From Cohnella caldifontis (GTDB taxonomy: Bacteria; Bacillota; Bacilli; Paenibacillales; Paenibacillaceae), in contig NZ_JAQZSJ010000017.1 of assembly GCF_029360585.1 (NCBI RefSeq), forward strand, positions 23,780 through 87,779: 64,000 nucleotides of DNA. The letters run 5' to 3'. Positions 24,665 to 33,962 of the stretch are shown here, in pieces. Positions within the stretch are counted from its first letter, which is position 1, and each line of letters starts with the position of its first letter. Below the pieces are notes generated by a model. That model ran no database searches, was not told the DNA's origin, and saw only the letters and a program-made list of their open reading frames with translations. The position numbers and the translations under genes are program-made.

Positions 24665-25500
24665 CGGATATCCTCCACGTTCGTATTCGAGAACACGATC
24701 CGGCTGAACGCTTCCGGGCGATGATTGTCCGCCGTGCCGATCGGGTCCCAAGTCCAGCCGACATGGGCTCCCGTGGAAATCAATTTCTCGTACCTCGCGA
24801 ATTGGATCCGCCACTCGTCCCCATCCTTCGGCGGCAGCGACCTTCCGCCCGCCAGCCACTTCATGCCTTCCCAGGGAAACGCCAGCTCGACCGTCCACCC
24901 TCTATCGATCGTGGAACGATCGTTCAGCTTGCCGTCCACTTGCACGGCCGTGCGAAGTCCGGGGAAGTCCCAATCCCGGAACGCCCATCGGAGCCCGCGC
25001 GGATGGGTCCCCCGCCAAAAATGTTCGCCCGTCCGGTCGTCGTTGCCGCCGAATGTGTACGCGTCCCTCTCCACGACGTCGAATTCCGGCACGTCGAACT
25101 TCCCGCCGCGCCGGTACGCGTCCTTCCAGATCAGGAACACCTCGTAAACGGTATTGAGCGCGTTGATTTCGAATTCGTAGTAGGCGTCTCCCCCATCGAT
25201 GAAGACCTCGACGTCGTTTTCGAGGAAAATGAGCGAGTCCCTCTCCGTCTGGCGCGCTTCCACGTACGGCTCTTCGATCCAAAATCCGATATACAAGTAC
25301 TCGTCGTCCCATAACACCGCCGCTCGGGTATCGTAAAGCGCAGGCGCGCCGGTGACCACCTCGACGAACCTCGGGGATTTCGGCGCTTTCTTCCATGCCT
25401 CTTCCGAAAGCTTCCCGTCGACCTGGATCTTCTCCGACGTGCGGTAGCAGGTGTAGGGGACGAAAAACTCCCGCTCTCCCGCCTTCTTCCCGTCTGCCAT
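24661..25500 (-). CDS. CBM9-like carbohydrate-binding protein
   Basis: 279 residues from ATG 25500. The first 123 codons of the open frame overlap the alpha-galactosidase gene and are rejected. The beta-sandwich begins KIQVDGKLSEEAWKKAP, followed by AAVLWDDEYLYIGFWIEEP and FLENDVEVFIDGGDAYYEFE. These strands define the CBM9/DOMON-like family that binds reducing ends of sugars. There is no signal peptide, which is unusual for a binding module and implies a cytoplasmic role, perhaps with the neighbouring hydrolases. It starts 1 nt after the alpha-galactosidase stop. Confidence 0.85.
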   Translation of the reverse strand: MADGKKAGEREFFVPYTCYRTSEKIQVDGKLSEEAWKKAPKSPRFVEVVTGAPALYDTRAAVLWDDEYLYIGFWIEEPYVEARQTERDSLIFLENDVEVFIDGGDAYYEFEINALNTVYEVFLIWKDAYRRGGKFDVPEFDVVERDAYTFGGNDDRTGEHFWRGTHPRGLRWAFRDWDFPGLRTAVQVDGKLNDRSTIDRGWTVELAFPWEGMKWLAGGRSLPPKDGDEWRIQFARYEKLISTGAHVGWTWDPIGTADNHRPEAFSRIVFSNTNVEDIR

Positions 25501-25501
25501 C

Positions 25502-27613
25502 TTACGCATTCTCCTCTCGAGCAAGCGTGAACATCGCGCTGTCGTAATCGCCGCGCAGCTCGGGGCGAAGGCCGGCCGCCATCCAGGCGCTGCCGCTGCG
25601 GACGGCGCCGGTCTGCTCGCAGCGGTAGCGGGCAGCCGGTTCCAATCCCTGCAACCGAACGAGGGGACAGGGGCGGCTGAACCGCTGGGCATGCAAATAG
25701 AGGAAGACAACGGCGACGCCGCGATCCTTGGCGGTATATTGAACGGCGGACACGTCCCCCGCACGGGGTGAGAGCAGCCGGTACAAATCCCCCTCTTGGA
25801 TGACAGGCCGCAGCGCCTTATACCGTTCGATCCATTGCCGGCATTCTTCCAGCTCTTCATCCCCGGCATGGCGCAGGTTCAATCCGATGCCGAGCGCGCC
25901 GGCCATGGCGCTGTGGAACCGATACTTGAGGCTCGCGGAACGGCGGTTCAATCCGTGCGGCGACTCCGTCACCCAGGCGCGCATCTGCTTCGTCGTATAG
26001 GCGTACGAGTACCCTTCCTGCTGAAACAGCCGATCGTAAGGATCGGTATTGTCCGTAATCCAGAACTGGTCGGAATAGCGCATGATGCCCAGATCGACGC
26101 GGCCTCCCCCGCCCGCGCAAGACTCGAACGAGACACGGGGATGCTTCGCGCGAAGCCGGCGCCAAATCTCGTACAAGGTGTTGACGTGCCGCAGCCAGAT
26201 TTCCTTCTGCCTTTCCGCCGGCTGTCCCGGCCATCCCGGCTCGGAGATGTACCGGTTCATGTCCCACTTGATATAGTCGATGTCGTATTCGCAGAGCAGC
26301 CGGTCGACGCTGTCGAAAACGAACTCCCGCACGTCCGACCGAGCGAGGTTCAGCACCATCTGGTTCCGGGATTCCGTCCGCTCGCGGTCCGGGTAATGAT
26401 AGACCCAATCCGGATGCTTCCGGTACAGGTCGCTGTCCGCGTTCGTCATTTCCGGCTCGACCCACAAGCCGAAGCGCATCCCCAGTCCGTGCACGTGGTC
26501 GATCAGCGGCGCAAGGCCGTTCGGGAACTTGACGGGGTCCGGCGTCCAATCGCCGAGTCCCGCCTTGTCGCCGTTGCGGCCGGCGAACCACCCGTCGTCC
26601 ATGACGAACAGCTCGATTCCGATCTTCGCGGCAATGTCGGCGAGCTCCATCTGGGAACGCTCATCCACGTCGAAATAAGCGGCTTCCCACGAGTTGTACA
26701 GTACGGGCAGAGCCTCCGCTCCGCGATCGGATACTCGTTCGCGCTGGTAATCGTGCAGCATCCGGCTCATTTGGCCGAAGCCCCCCCGCGTATATCCGCC
26801 TATGCATACGGGGGAAACGAGGCTTTCGCCGGGCGCGAGGGTCCAGGCGAAGTCGAACGAACTATAGCCGGCTCCGACCTGCAGGAACCCATAAGGGGAT
26901 TTCTCCGCCATGATGCTCCAATGGCCGCTGTAGGCAACGGCGCCGAAGTACACCTCGCCGGACGTTTCATCCGCGTCGCCGAAATCGACCGCGAACCATG
27001 GATTGCTCTGATGCCCCGTGAGCCCGCGGCGTTCCTCCAATACCGTTTTGCCTTCCGACAACCCGTTTTGCCGCAGCTGCATTTCCGCACCCCAGTGTCC
27101 CGTCAGATGCGTCAGCCGGTAATTCCCGCGCTCGGGCAAGTGCCAGATCGCGCCCATCATCCTCTCTACTCGGACCTCCTCCTCCGATTCGTTCACGAGC
27201 TCGACCCAACGCTCCAGCAAATCGTACTTTTCCTGTACCCGGTAATTCAGCCTGACTCTCACCTGCTTCAGCCGATCGACCATCTCGATCCGAAGCTCGC
27301 CGCCCTGCACGGAATGTCCGTCATACGCCAGAACCAAGTCCCGCGTACCGTCCCCGAAGGTAAGCTTGAGGCCCGGGTCCGCATGCAGCAGCCGATGCCA
27401 CGGCATGATCTCTTCCCGGCTCATTCCCCGAACGTCCTCGAAAGAACGGAACGGCTTGACCTCCGCTAACGCGGCATAATCCGCCTGCGACGCCAGCCTG
27501 GGGCCCCAGTATTCATGCTCCAGCCGTCCCCAGGCGTCGATTCCGATGACATAGTCCATGTCTTCCGTTTGCAAAACCCACCGTTGCTCTCCCTCGATAA
27601 ACCGAATGGACAT
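25502..27613 (-). CDS. Alpha-galactosidase, glycoside hydrolase family 36
   Basis: 703 residues, the usual GH36 length. An N-terminal beta-supersandwich (1-300) precedes a TIM barrel with FVMDDGWFAGRNGDKAGLGD near 337-355, the catalytic nucleophile D451 in DYIKWDMNRY and the acid/base Asp near 521 in FWITDNTDPYD. GLWVEPEMT near 382 and SFESCAGGGGR near 495 are also family-typical. There is no signal peptide, so it works on imported alpha-galactosides such as melibiose, raffinose or galactomannan fragments. It follows the YesM gene by 48 nt. Confidence 0.95.
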   Translation of the reverse strand: MSIRFIEGEQRWVLQTEDMDYVIGIDAWGRLEHEYWGPRLASQADYAALAEVKPFRSFEDVRGMSREEIMPWHRLLHADPGLKLTFGDGTRDLVLAYDGHSVQGGELRIEMVDRLKQVRVRLNYRVQEKYDLLERWVELVNESEEEVRVERMMGAIWHLPERGNYRLTHLTGHWGAEMQLRQNGLSEGKTVLEERRGLTGHQSNPWFAVDFGDADETSGEVYFGAVAYSGHWSIMAEKSPYGFLQVGAGYSSFDFAWTLAPGESLVSPVCIGGYTRGGFGQMSRMLHDYQRERVSDRGAEALPVLYNSWEAAYFDVDERSQMELADIAAKIGIELFVMDDGWFAGRNGDKAGLGDWTPDPVKFPNGLAPLIDHVHGLGMRFGLWVEPEMTNADSDLYRKHPDWVYHYPDRERTESRNQMVLNLARSDVREFVFDSVDRLLCEYDIDYIKWDMNRYISEPGWPGQPAERQKEIWLRHVNTLYEIWRRLRAKHPRVSFESCAGGGGRVDLGIMRYSDQFWITDNTDPYDRLFQQEGYSYAYTTKQMRAWVTESPHGLNRRSASLKYRFHSAMAGALGIGLNLRHAGDEELEECRQWIERYKALRPVIQEGDLYRLLSPRAGDVSAVQYTAKDRGVAVVFLYLHAQRFSRPCPLVRLQGLEPAARYRCEQTGAVRSGSAWMAAGLRPELRGDYDSAMFTLAREENA

Positions 27614-27661
27614 GCCGATTCTCCTTCATTTTCGAATAAGCACGGACAGCACCCGGATCGG

Positions 27662-29497
27662 TTATAGCGAACCTCCCAGGCGGCGCTTGATTTCTTCCTC
27701 CGTGTATTTGGGAATCGCGATCGCGACGGAGGTCCCCATGCCGGGCGCGCTCTCGATCGCGATGCCGTACGGTTCCCCGAAAAACAGATTCAATCTGCGC
27801 ATCACGTTGCCCAAGCCGTAACCCAGCTCCTGCGACGGGTTCGACAGCTGGGATTGCAGGCGCGCCAAGACGTCCGCGTCCATACCCGCCCCGTCGTCCG
27901 CCACCGTGAATACGATCCGGTGGTCTTCCGCCCGGCCGGAGATGTACAGGTTCCCCCGCTTCAGCGGCTTGATGCCGTGCAATACCGCGTTCTCGACGAC
28001 TGGCTGAAGGAACAGCTTTAGCGAGTAATAGCCCAGGACCTCCTCCTCGACCTCCACGGACGTGTCGATGTCCAGCCCGTAGACAAACTTGGCGATTTCG
28101 ATGTAGTGGGAGACCAGTTCCAGCTCCGCGCCTAGGCTGGAAAGGATTTTGCCTTTGTTGAGGATGCCCTTGTAAAACTGGATCAAATGGTTCGTGACCC
28201 GTAAAATGTCCTGTTGTCCGTTCTGCTTGGCCAGCGAGCTGATCATCCCCAGCGCGTTGTAATGCAGATGGGGGTTGATCTGCTGCTGCAGGAGCTCCAG
28301 CTTCGTCTGGTCGATCAGCGCCTTCGTCTTGTACTCCCGATCGATCATTTCGCGAAGCCGTTTGATCATCCGGTTGAAGTTTTTGTCCAATTGGCCGATT
28401 TCGTCCCGCCCCGGAATGACGGCGTCGATGACCAGATCCGCGCTCTCCTGGATCCGGTTCGTCTTGCGGACCAGGACGCTGATTCTGCGGGTCAAATAGG
28501 AACTGAGAAGAATCGCCAGCAGGATCGAAACGAGCAGCGAGCCCCCGCCGATCAGCGCCGTGACGTTGCGGATCGTATCCACCGTTTTCGTCACGATGTC
28601 GAGCGGCATGAAATAAACCAGCTTCCATCCCGTCATGGCGGAGAGCTGGTAACCGCCGATCCATGCCCTTCCGTCGACTTTCGCGTCATAAATCCCGTCC
28701 GCTTCCGGCAGCCCGGCGAACGATTCCCAAGGGAGCGGGTCCGACGCGTTGCCGTTGGTGGCGATCAGCCGGTTGTCCCCGTCGAGGAAGTAAAACCGGG
28801 AATCCGAGATCAGGTTGTTCTGCGCGATGATATTGGCGAAGCGCTCAGCCGGAATCAGAAGCTGCATGACGCCGAGCTCTTCCCGCGAATCGAAGTCGAT
28901 CAAAGTGCGCGTGAGCGCGATGTACGAGTTGCCGGAAGCGTCCTTGATCCCGCTCTGCCACATGAATTTCCGTCCCGATTTCCGGAAAGCGGCGAACCAG
29001 GGCTCTTGATCCAAATCCCCGTAAGGAAATATGCTCCGGCCATCCGAAAACAGCGTCTCGTTCCGGACGTAGATGCGAAGCTGCAGGTTTCCGCCGAAAT
29101 AATAGGAGTGCTTGAGATACGGGTATTTCAAGTCGCCGATCAAGTCTTTCAGGATGGAATTGATCGTGTAATGGGACTGCACGATTTCGTCGATGTTTTC
29201 GTTCCGCTCCCGCAGTTCCGTCTGCATCTGGGGATTGTCGATCAACGTCTGGCTTTTGTTGAAATAGATCTCCAGAAAGCTGTCGATGGCGTTGTTCAAT
29301 TGGCTGACGCTTTGCTGGATCGAATGCTGCTGGGCTTCGATCATCCGGGATTTGAAAATGGAATAGGTGACCGTTCCGATCAGAAGGGCGGGAAACAGCA
29401 CGAGCAAAGAGAACGCGGCGATCAGCTTGTATTTGAGCCGCGTGTTGTGATGGAGGCGGACCACCCATCCGAATGCGGATCCCCGGCGCCCCGCCAT
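27662..29497 (-). CDS. YesM-type membrane sensor histidine kinase
   Basis: 611 residues. A first membrane helix (about 27-46) is followed by a dCache-like extracellular sensor (about 50-305), a second helix (about 310-330), a HAMP domain, a PF06580 kinase core with the phospho-His in QQINPHLHYNALG near 420, and a HATPase domain (GAGMDADVLARL, GYGLGNVMRRL). The normally Phe-Leu-Tyr-Asn box reads Leu-His-Tyr-Asn here. It overlaps the regulator gene as ATGA. It would sense an extracellular sugar or the loaded binding protein and phosphorylate the adjacent YesN-type regulator. Confidence 0.93.
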   Translation of the reverse strand: MAGRRGSAFGWVVRLHHNTRLKYKLIAAFSLLVLFPALLIGTVTYSIFKSRMIEAQQHSIQQSVSQLNNAIDSFLEIYFNKSQTLIDNPQMQTELRERNENIDEIVQSHYTINSILKDLIGDLKYPYLKHSYYFGGNLQLRIYVRNETLFSDGRSIFPYGDLDQEPWFAAFRKSGRKFMWQSGIKDASGNSYIALTRTLIDFDSREELGVMQLLIPAERFANIIAQNNLISDSRFYFLDGDNRLIATNGNASDPLPWESFAGLPEADGIYDAKVDGRAWIGGYQLSAMTGWKLVYFMPLDIVTKTVDTIRNVTALIGGGSLLVSILLAILLSSYLTRRISVLVRKTNRIQESADLVIDAVIPGRDEIGQLDKNFNRMIKRLREMIDREYKTKALIDQTKLELLQQQINPHLHYNALGMISSLAKQNGQQDILRVTNHLIQFYKGILNKGKILSSLGAELELVSHYIEIAKFVYGLDIDTSVEVEEEVLGYYSLKLFLQPVVENAVLHGIKPLKRGNLYISGRAEDHRIVFTVADDGAGMDADVLARLQSQLSNPSQELGYGLGNVMRRLNLFFGEPYGIAIESAPGMGTSVAIAIPKYTEEEIKRRLGGSL

Positions 29498-31107
29498 CAG
29501 CAGCCCCTGAACTCTTTGGGACTTTGCCCGGTATACTTTTTGAACAGATTGCTGAAATACGCCGTATGCGAGTAGCCGACCGCCTCGGCCACTTCATACA
29601 GCTTCTTCTCCCGGTCGGCGAGCAGCCGCTTCGCTTTCTCCATCCGGCATTGCGTCAGATAATCGTATACGGTGATGCCGGTTTCCTTCTTGAAGAGGGA
29701 GTTCAAGTAATTGGGACTGTAGTGGAATAACTCCGACAGCGTCTCCAGATTCACGGACGATTGGCATTGGGCCTCGAGGTACTTCCGGATCTCGTCCGCG
29801 ATCTTTTTGTTTTGCGAGTTTTGCTGCCGCCGAACCCGATGATTGGCGTTCTTCAGCGCGCGGGCTACGATCCGCTTGGCTTCCTCCGCGGTCTCGGCGG
29901 CGAGCAGCCGATCCCAATCCGCGGCCGGGCTTTCGGAAGAGTCGTCGGAAGAATGCGCTTCGGCCGTCCTGTCGTTTTGCAGACAGATCAGGATGTAAAC
30001 GCACAAGCCTTTGACTTCGGATGCCGCGGGCAGCGAATCCGCCTGGGTGAACAAGCTTTCCAAATAGGGATCGATGTCCGCCGCTTCCGAGGAATGGACC
30101 AAAAAGCGCACATCCTTCTCGATCCCGCGGAAATCGTAGGCGATCTGAGGTTTGCTGGCGGGAACGTCTTTGCCGTACAGAACCTTGCCTTTGCCCAGCG
30201 TGAATTTCAGGCGCAAGATATACAAGCACTGCTCATACAAAAGGTGCAGCTCCGCCCCATTCCGGGTGAAATCGCTTACGGCAGCCGACAGCGTAAGGTC
30301 CGTCTTGGCGAAAGATTCCGTCAGACGGCCGACCAGACGGTCCACTCGGGAGGAGATTTCCGGATGAGGGGATGAATCGGCGAAATGATGCAACACCGCG
30401 AAATGGGAATCGTCCATCTTCACCAGTACCGCGTCGGAGTCGTCCTGAAGCAAATCTTCCAGGCGCCTTCCGACCCGATGGGAGAGGAAGTGGACTTCAG
30501 CGGCCGTACGCCCGGCGCGGATCGCGGGGAAGTCGTCGATCTCGAGCAGCGAAAGCCGATAGCACCCCTGCTGCAGCGACACACCGAGGAAAGTCAGTCG
30601 CTGGTGAAGGTCGCCGCTGTCCCCGATGCCGTAAAGATGGTCCTTCAACAAGCCGCCTACGATTTGCGGGCGATAAGTCTCGAGCTGGTTTCTCAATTCC
30701 TCCTGCATGCGCTCCCGTTCTTTCTCCGACGACAGCGTATCCGTTACTTTCCGGATGCTCTCGCGAAGGTCCGCCGGATCCACCGGCTTGAGCACATAGC
30801 CGTAACTGCCTAAGTACAACGCCTTTTGGGCATATTCGAATTCGTCGTAGAAGCTGCTGAAGACGATTTTGACGTTCGGATATCGGGTCCGCACGTTCTT
30901 GGCCAGGTCGAAGCCGTTCGCGACGGGCATCTCGATGTCGCTGATAATGAGATCAGGCGCATGCTCCTCCACCAACCCCAGCGCTTCCGCGCCGTTCTCG
31001 CATTCCCCAACGATCCGGAGCGAAGAAACGAAAGGTTGAGACGCCAGGATGTCCCGCAAATTTTCCCGATCAACCGCAGAATCGTCCACGATCAGCACTT
31101 TGTACAT
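29497..31107 (-). CDS. YesN-type response regulator (REC + AraC HTH)
   Basis: 536 residues from ATG 31107 (GGGAGG 6 nt upstream). The receiver domain starts MYKVLIVDDSA, with the phosphoacceptor Asp in LIISDIEMP near 56 and Lys in YVLKPVD near 106. A long linker region (about 130-420) connects to two AraC helix-turn-helix motifs (NLETLSELFHYSPNYLNSLF, and KLYEVAEAVGYSHTAYFSNL near the C-terminus). It would activate the promoter upstream of the permease gene in response to the kinase. Its stop overlaps the kinase start. Confidence 0.93.
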   Translation of the reverse strand: MYKVLIVDDSAVDRENLRDILASQPFVSSLRIVGECENGAEALGLVEEHAPDLIISDIEMPVANGFDLAKNVRTRYPNVKIVFSSFYDEFEYAQKALYLGSYGYVLKPVDPADLRESIRKVTDTLSSEKERERMQEELRNQLETYRPQIVGGLLKDHLYGIGDSGDLHQRLTFLGVSLQQGCYRLSLLEIDDFPAIRAGRTAAEVHFLSHRVGRRLEDLLQDDSDAVLVKMDDSHFAVLHHFADSSPHPEISSRVDRLVGRLTESFAKTDLTLSAAVSDFTRNGAELHLLYEQCLYILRLKFTLGKGKVLYGKDVPASKPQIAYDFRGIEKDVRFLVHSSEAADIDPYLESLFTQADSLPAASEVKGLCVYILICLQNDRTAEAHSSDDSSESPAADWDRLLAAETAEEAKRIVARALKNANHRVRRQQNSQNKKIADEIRKYLEAQCQSSVNLETLSELFHYSPNYLNSLFKKETGITVYDYLTQCRMEKAKRLLADREKKLYEVAEAVGYSHTAYFSNLFKKYTGQSPKEFRGC

Positions 31108-31145
31108 CGTCTGCCTCCCCGAGCGGCAAGGATCTGGATGAAAAC

Positions 31146-31171
31146 GGGGAGAGTCCTTGAGAGACTCCCCC
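31146..31171 (-). terminator. Stem-loop after the binding-protein gene
   Basis: GGGGAG / CTCCCC arms with an imperfect inner stem, followed on the minus strand by GTTTTC. Being internal to the sugar operon, it probably lowers read-through from the highly expressed binding protein into the regulator genes. Confidence 0.65.
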
Positions 31172-31195
31172 GTGACCCGGCATCGGAACCGCGAA

Positions 31196-32965
31196 TTACC
31201 GACCCGAATTCGCTTGGAACCATTTCGCCATCGCGGCGCGGGCTTCCTCATATTTTACTTCTTTTTTGTAAGCATTTACATAGGGATCCCAGACGGAGTC
31301 GAACTTATCCGGCTTGGGTACGAGCACCTTGGCCACGTCGAGCGCTTCGAACTTGCTCCAGTAATGTCCGTTGACGTTGTTGGTCAAATCCGTGCCGTCC
31401 CCGTAAGAAGCTTTGCCTTCCGTATCCAACCCCGCCGCCGATGCGTACGCCTGGTTGAGGAAGTAGACGTCCGGCTTGGGCGGGTAGCTGCGGATGAAAC
31501 TCTTCGGATTGTACTTGTTGCCCCACGACAATCCGGAAGCGCCTGCCTTGCTGTAGAACACCGGCTCCTGGTTGTTGATCGTGTACAGTCCGTAATAGTC
31601 GGACCCTTTGCCGCCGAGCGTGCCGCTCAGCATGTCGGCTTCCACCGCCGGATCCTTGAACAGTTTCTTGCCGTCCTTCATTTCCCATAGACCGGCGCTT
31701 TCCGGTCCCCAAGTCAGCGTCTCGAGTCCTTCGTCGCTGAGCGACCAGTCGTAGAACTCCATCAGGCGTTTCATGTCCTTGAAATCTTTCTTGACGATGA
31801 GGCGCCAGTACGCGCCTTCGTAGATGTCGTAGAACCCTTTGCCCTGCGTTTTCTTGGGCCACGGAATGTAGCGGATTTCCGCGTCCGGGTTCATGCTCTG
31901 CAGGTTGCTTCTCGCGGCTTTCACGTCCGGGATGTAAATACCGGAGGCGACTTGGCCGGAGGCGATTTTGGACTGCAATTGGTCGTCCTTCTGGATGATG
32001 AAGTCTTTGTCGAGCAGGCCGTCGTTGTACATCCGGTTCAGGAATTGGTAATAATCCTTGGCTTCCTTTGAACCGAGCCAGCCGTCGACCGAACCGTCGT
32101 CGTTCAGCTCCCAATGGCCGAATTGGAACATCGTGCCCAGATGGAATTGGGACCAGCTGCTGGACGAGAACGGGATGAGCGACCGGCCGCTCGCCTTGAC
32201 GTTCAGCGCCTGGATTTTCTTGAGCAGGTTATAGAAATCGTCCGGCGTGTTGATCGGCGGGTCGATGGCGAAATCCTCCGCCGCGGGCTTCTTGCCCTGG
32301 TCAGCCGTTTCCGCTTTGATGTCCTTCAGCTTCTTGAACGTGTACCCGGCTTGCGCGAGCAGGTCCTCCCGCACCCAGATCGCCCAGTTCGGAATGCCCG
32401 AATAATAAGGATCGCTGTCCAGTTCCGGATTCATCCCCGTCGTGACGATGGGAAGCTGGTACTTCTTGCCGTCGTTCTCGAAGCGCGGCCAGAATTGATC
32501 CGGGAACCATTTCGCCAGGTTCGGCATATCCGCGACATAGTCGGTCAGGTCCGCGAATTCTCCCGTCGCCACCGCGTAGTCGGCGGTTTCCTTGCCCAGT
32601 ACGAGCACGTCGGGTATGGAGTCCGTCGCGATCCAGGCGTTCAGCCTTTCCTTGAACGGCTGGTCGGTCAGCGGCAGGAACTGCTTGACCTTCAGTCCGA
32701 ATTTCTGTTCGACGTACGGAGTGACCACGTCCGTCGCTTCCGGCGCCAGCTTCAAGGTACGGAAGTTGTCGTTGTAAATCGTATACTCGATGACGTCTTT
32801 CGGCGCGTCGGACGGTTGATCGGACGCCGCCTGCGAGGAGGACCCGCCGCCGCTGCCGGAAGCCGGAGCGGAAGAATCGGCGGAGTCGTTCTTGGCGGAG
32901 CTGCACGCGGCAATCGCCGTAATCAACGAGACCAGCAAAATCACGCTTAACCCGCGTTTCAACAT
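31196..32965 (-). CDS. Sugar ABC transporter binding lipoprotein (LplA-like, CUT1)
   Basis: 589 residues with a lipoprotein signal (lipobox IAAC, Cys near 21) and a Ser/Gly-rich linker (about 28-50), as usual for large Paenibacillaceae extracellular solute-binding proteins of family 1. Mature segments TDSIPDVLVLG and GLYTINNQEPVFYSKAG are family-like. The length of 540-590 residues fits the LplA group, which binds oligosaccharides. It is membrane-anchored and delivers substrate to the two permeases encoded upstream. The adjacent alpha-galactosidase makes an alpha-galactoside a reasonable substrate guess. Confidence 0.92.
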   Translation of the reverse strand: MLKRGLSVILLVSLITAIAACSSAKNDSADSSAPASGSGGGSSSQAASDQPSDAPKDVIEYTIYNDNFRTLKLAPEATDVVTPYVEQKFGLKVKQFLPLTDQPFKERLNAWIATDSIPDVLVLGKETADYAVATGEFADLTDYVADMPNLAKWFPDQFWPRFENDGKKYQLPIVTTGMNPELDSDPYYSGIPNWAIWVREDLLAQAGYTFKKLKDIKAETADQGKKPAAEDFAIDPPINTPDDFYNLLKKIQALNVKASGRSLIPFSSSSWSQFHLGTMFQFGHWELNDDGSVDGWLGSKEAKDYYQFLNRMYNDGLLDKDFIIQKDDQLQSKIASGQVASGIYIPDVKAARSNLQSMNPDAEIRYIPWPKKTQGKGFYDIYEGAYWRLIVKKDFKDMKRLMEFYDWSLSDEGLETLTWGPESAGLWEMKDGKKLFKDPAVEADMLSGTLGGKGSDYYGLYTINNQEPVFYSKAGASGLSWGNKYNPKSFIRSYPPKPDVYFLNQAYASAAGLDTEGKASYGDGTDLTNNVNGHYWSKFEALDVAKVLVPKPDKFDSVWDPYVNAYKKEVKYEEARAAMAKWFQANSGR

Positions 32966-33056
32966 TTGCTTTTCCCCCGTTTTGCGAATGGATGTGTTGC
33001 ATGTATAGTGACGAACGCCTCGCCGCTCTGCAGTAACGGCCGGCGGTCGGCGACTA

Positions 33057-33962
33057 TCAGCCTTTGACGGCTCCGACCAGGAAGCCTTTGATGAAATACT
33101 TCTGCAGGAACGGATAGATCAGCACGATCGGAACGGTCGAAATGATCAGCGTGGTCATTTTGAGCGATTCCGGCGAGGTTGGCGTCTTGCCGTTCCCGAG
33201 GGCACCCAGGTTGCCCTGCGCCGCCAGCGTCTGGGAGAGGGTGCTTTCCTTCAGGATCTTCTGCAGCAAATACTGCAGCGGATACAGCTTCTCGTCGGTG
33301 ACGTACAGCATGGCGTCGAACCAGGCGTTCCAATGCCAAACCCCGTTGAACATCGCGATGGTAGCGGTTACAGGCATCGAAAGGGGAAGCACGATTTTCA
33401 GGAACACCTTGAAGTCCGACGCGCCGTCGATTTTCGCGGACTCCTCGAGCGCCGCCGGGATCGTGTCGAAAAAGGTGCGGACGATCAGCATGTTGAACGC
33501 CCAGAAGCCGTAGGGCAGGATATAAACGAGCGGATTGTTGAAAAGCTCCAGCTTGTAGGTCCAGATATACGTGGGAAGCAAGCCCCCCGTGAAATACATC
33601 GGAATAATGAGGAACAGCGCGATCAGTCGGTTGCCCGGCATCTGCCTTTTGGTGATCGCGTATGCGGCCAAGGCGACGATCGCGCCCGCGTACACGACGC
33701 CGGCCGCCGTACGCAGCACCGTGATAAGGAAAGCTTGCACGATCGTCGAATTTTCGAAGACGACTTTATAATTGTTCAGCGTGAACCCGGCGGGCCACAC
33801 GGTGATCCGCTCCACCATGGCGCGGTTGCTGTCGCTCAGCGAGTAAGCCAGGCTGTACAGAAACGGGTAGAGCATTACAGCGCAAATGAGGGACATGACA
33901 AGGACGATGACGATGTCTGCTGCGGTCGCGGTTTTCCTTTTCCCCATGTCAAAACGCCCCAT
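33057..33962 (-). CDS. Sugar ABC permease, LplC/YtcP-like (CUT1)
   Basis: 301 residues with six hydrophobic helices. The EAA loop reads AALEESAKIDGASDFKVFLKI near residues 195-215, and the C-terminal segment ends FLQKYFIKGFLVGAVKG, characteristic of MalG-side CUT1 permeases. It overlaps the LplB-like gene by 14 nt. Import needs an ATPase that is not encoded here, probably a shared MsmX-type protein. Confidence 0.93.
   Translation of the reverse strand: MGRFDMGKRKTATAADIVIVLVMSLICAVMLYPFLYSLAYSLSDSNRAMVERITVWPAGFTLNNYKVVFENSTIVQAFLITVLRTAAGVVYAGAIVALAAYAITKRQMPGNRLIALFLIIPMYFTGGLLPTYIWTYKLELFNNPLVYILPYGFWAFNMLIVRTFFDTIPAALEESAKIDGASDFKVFLKIVLPLSMPVTATIAMFNGVWHWNAWFDAMLYVTDEKLYPLQYLLQKILKESTLSQTLAAQGNLGALGNGKTPTSPESLKMTTLIISTVPIVLIYPFLQKYFIKGFLVGAVKG

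Noticed and set aside
25796..27469. 557-codon plus-strand frame opposite the alpha-galactosidase
   Set aside because: It is an antisense shadow typical of GC-rich coding DNA. The minus strand encodes a full GH36 protein with catalytic motifs.
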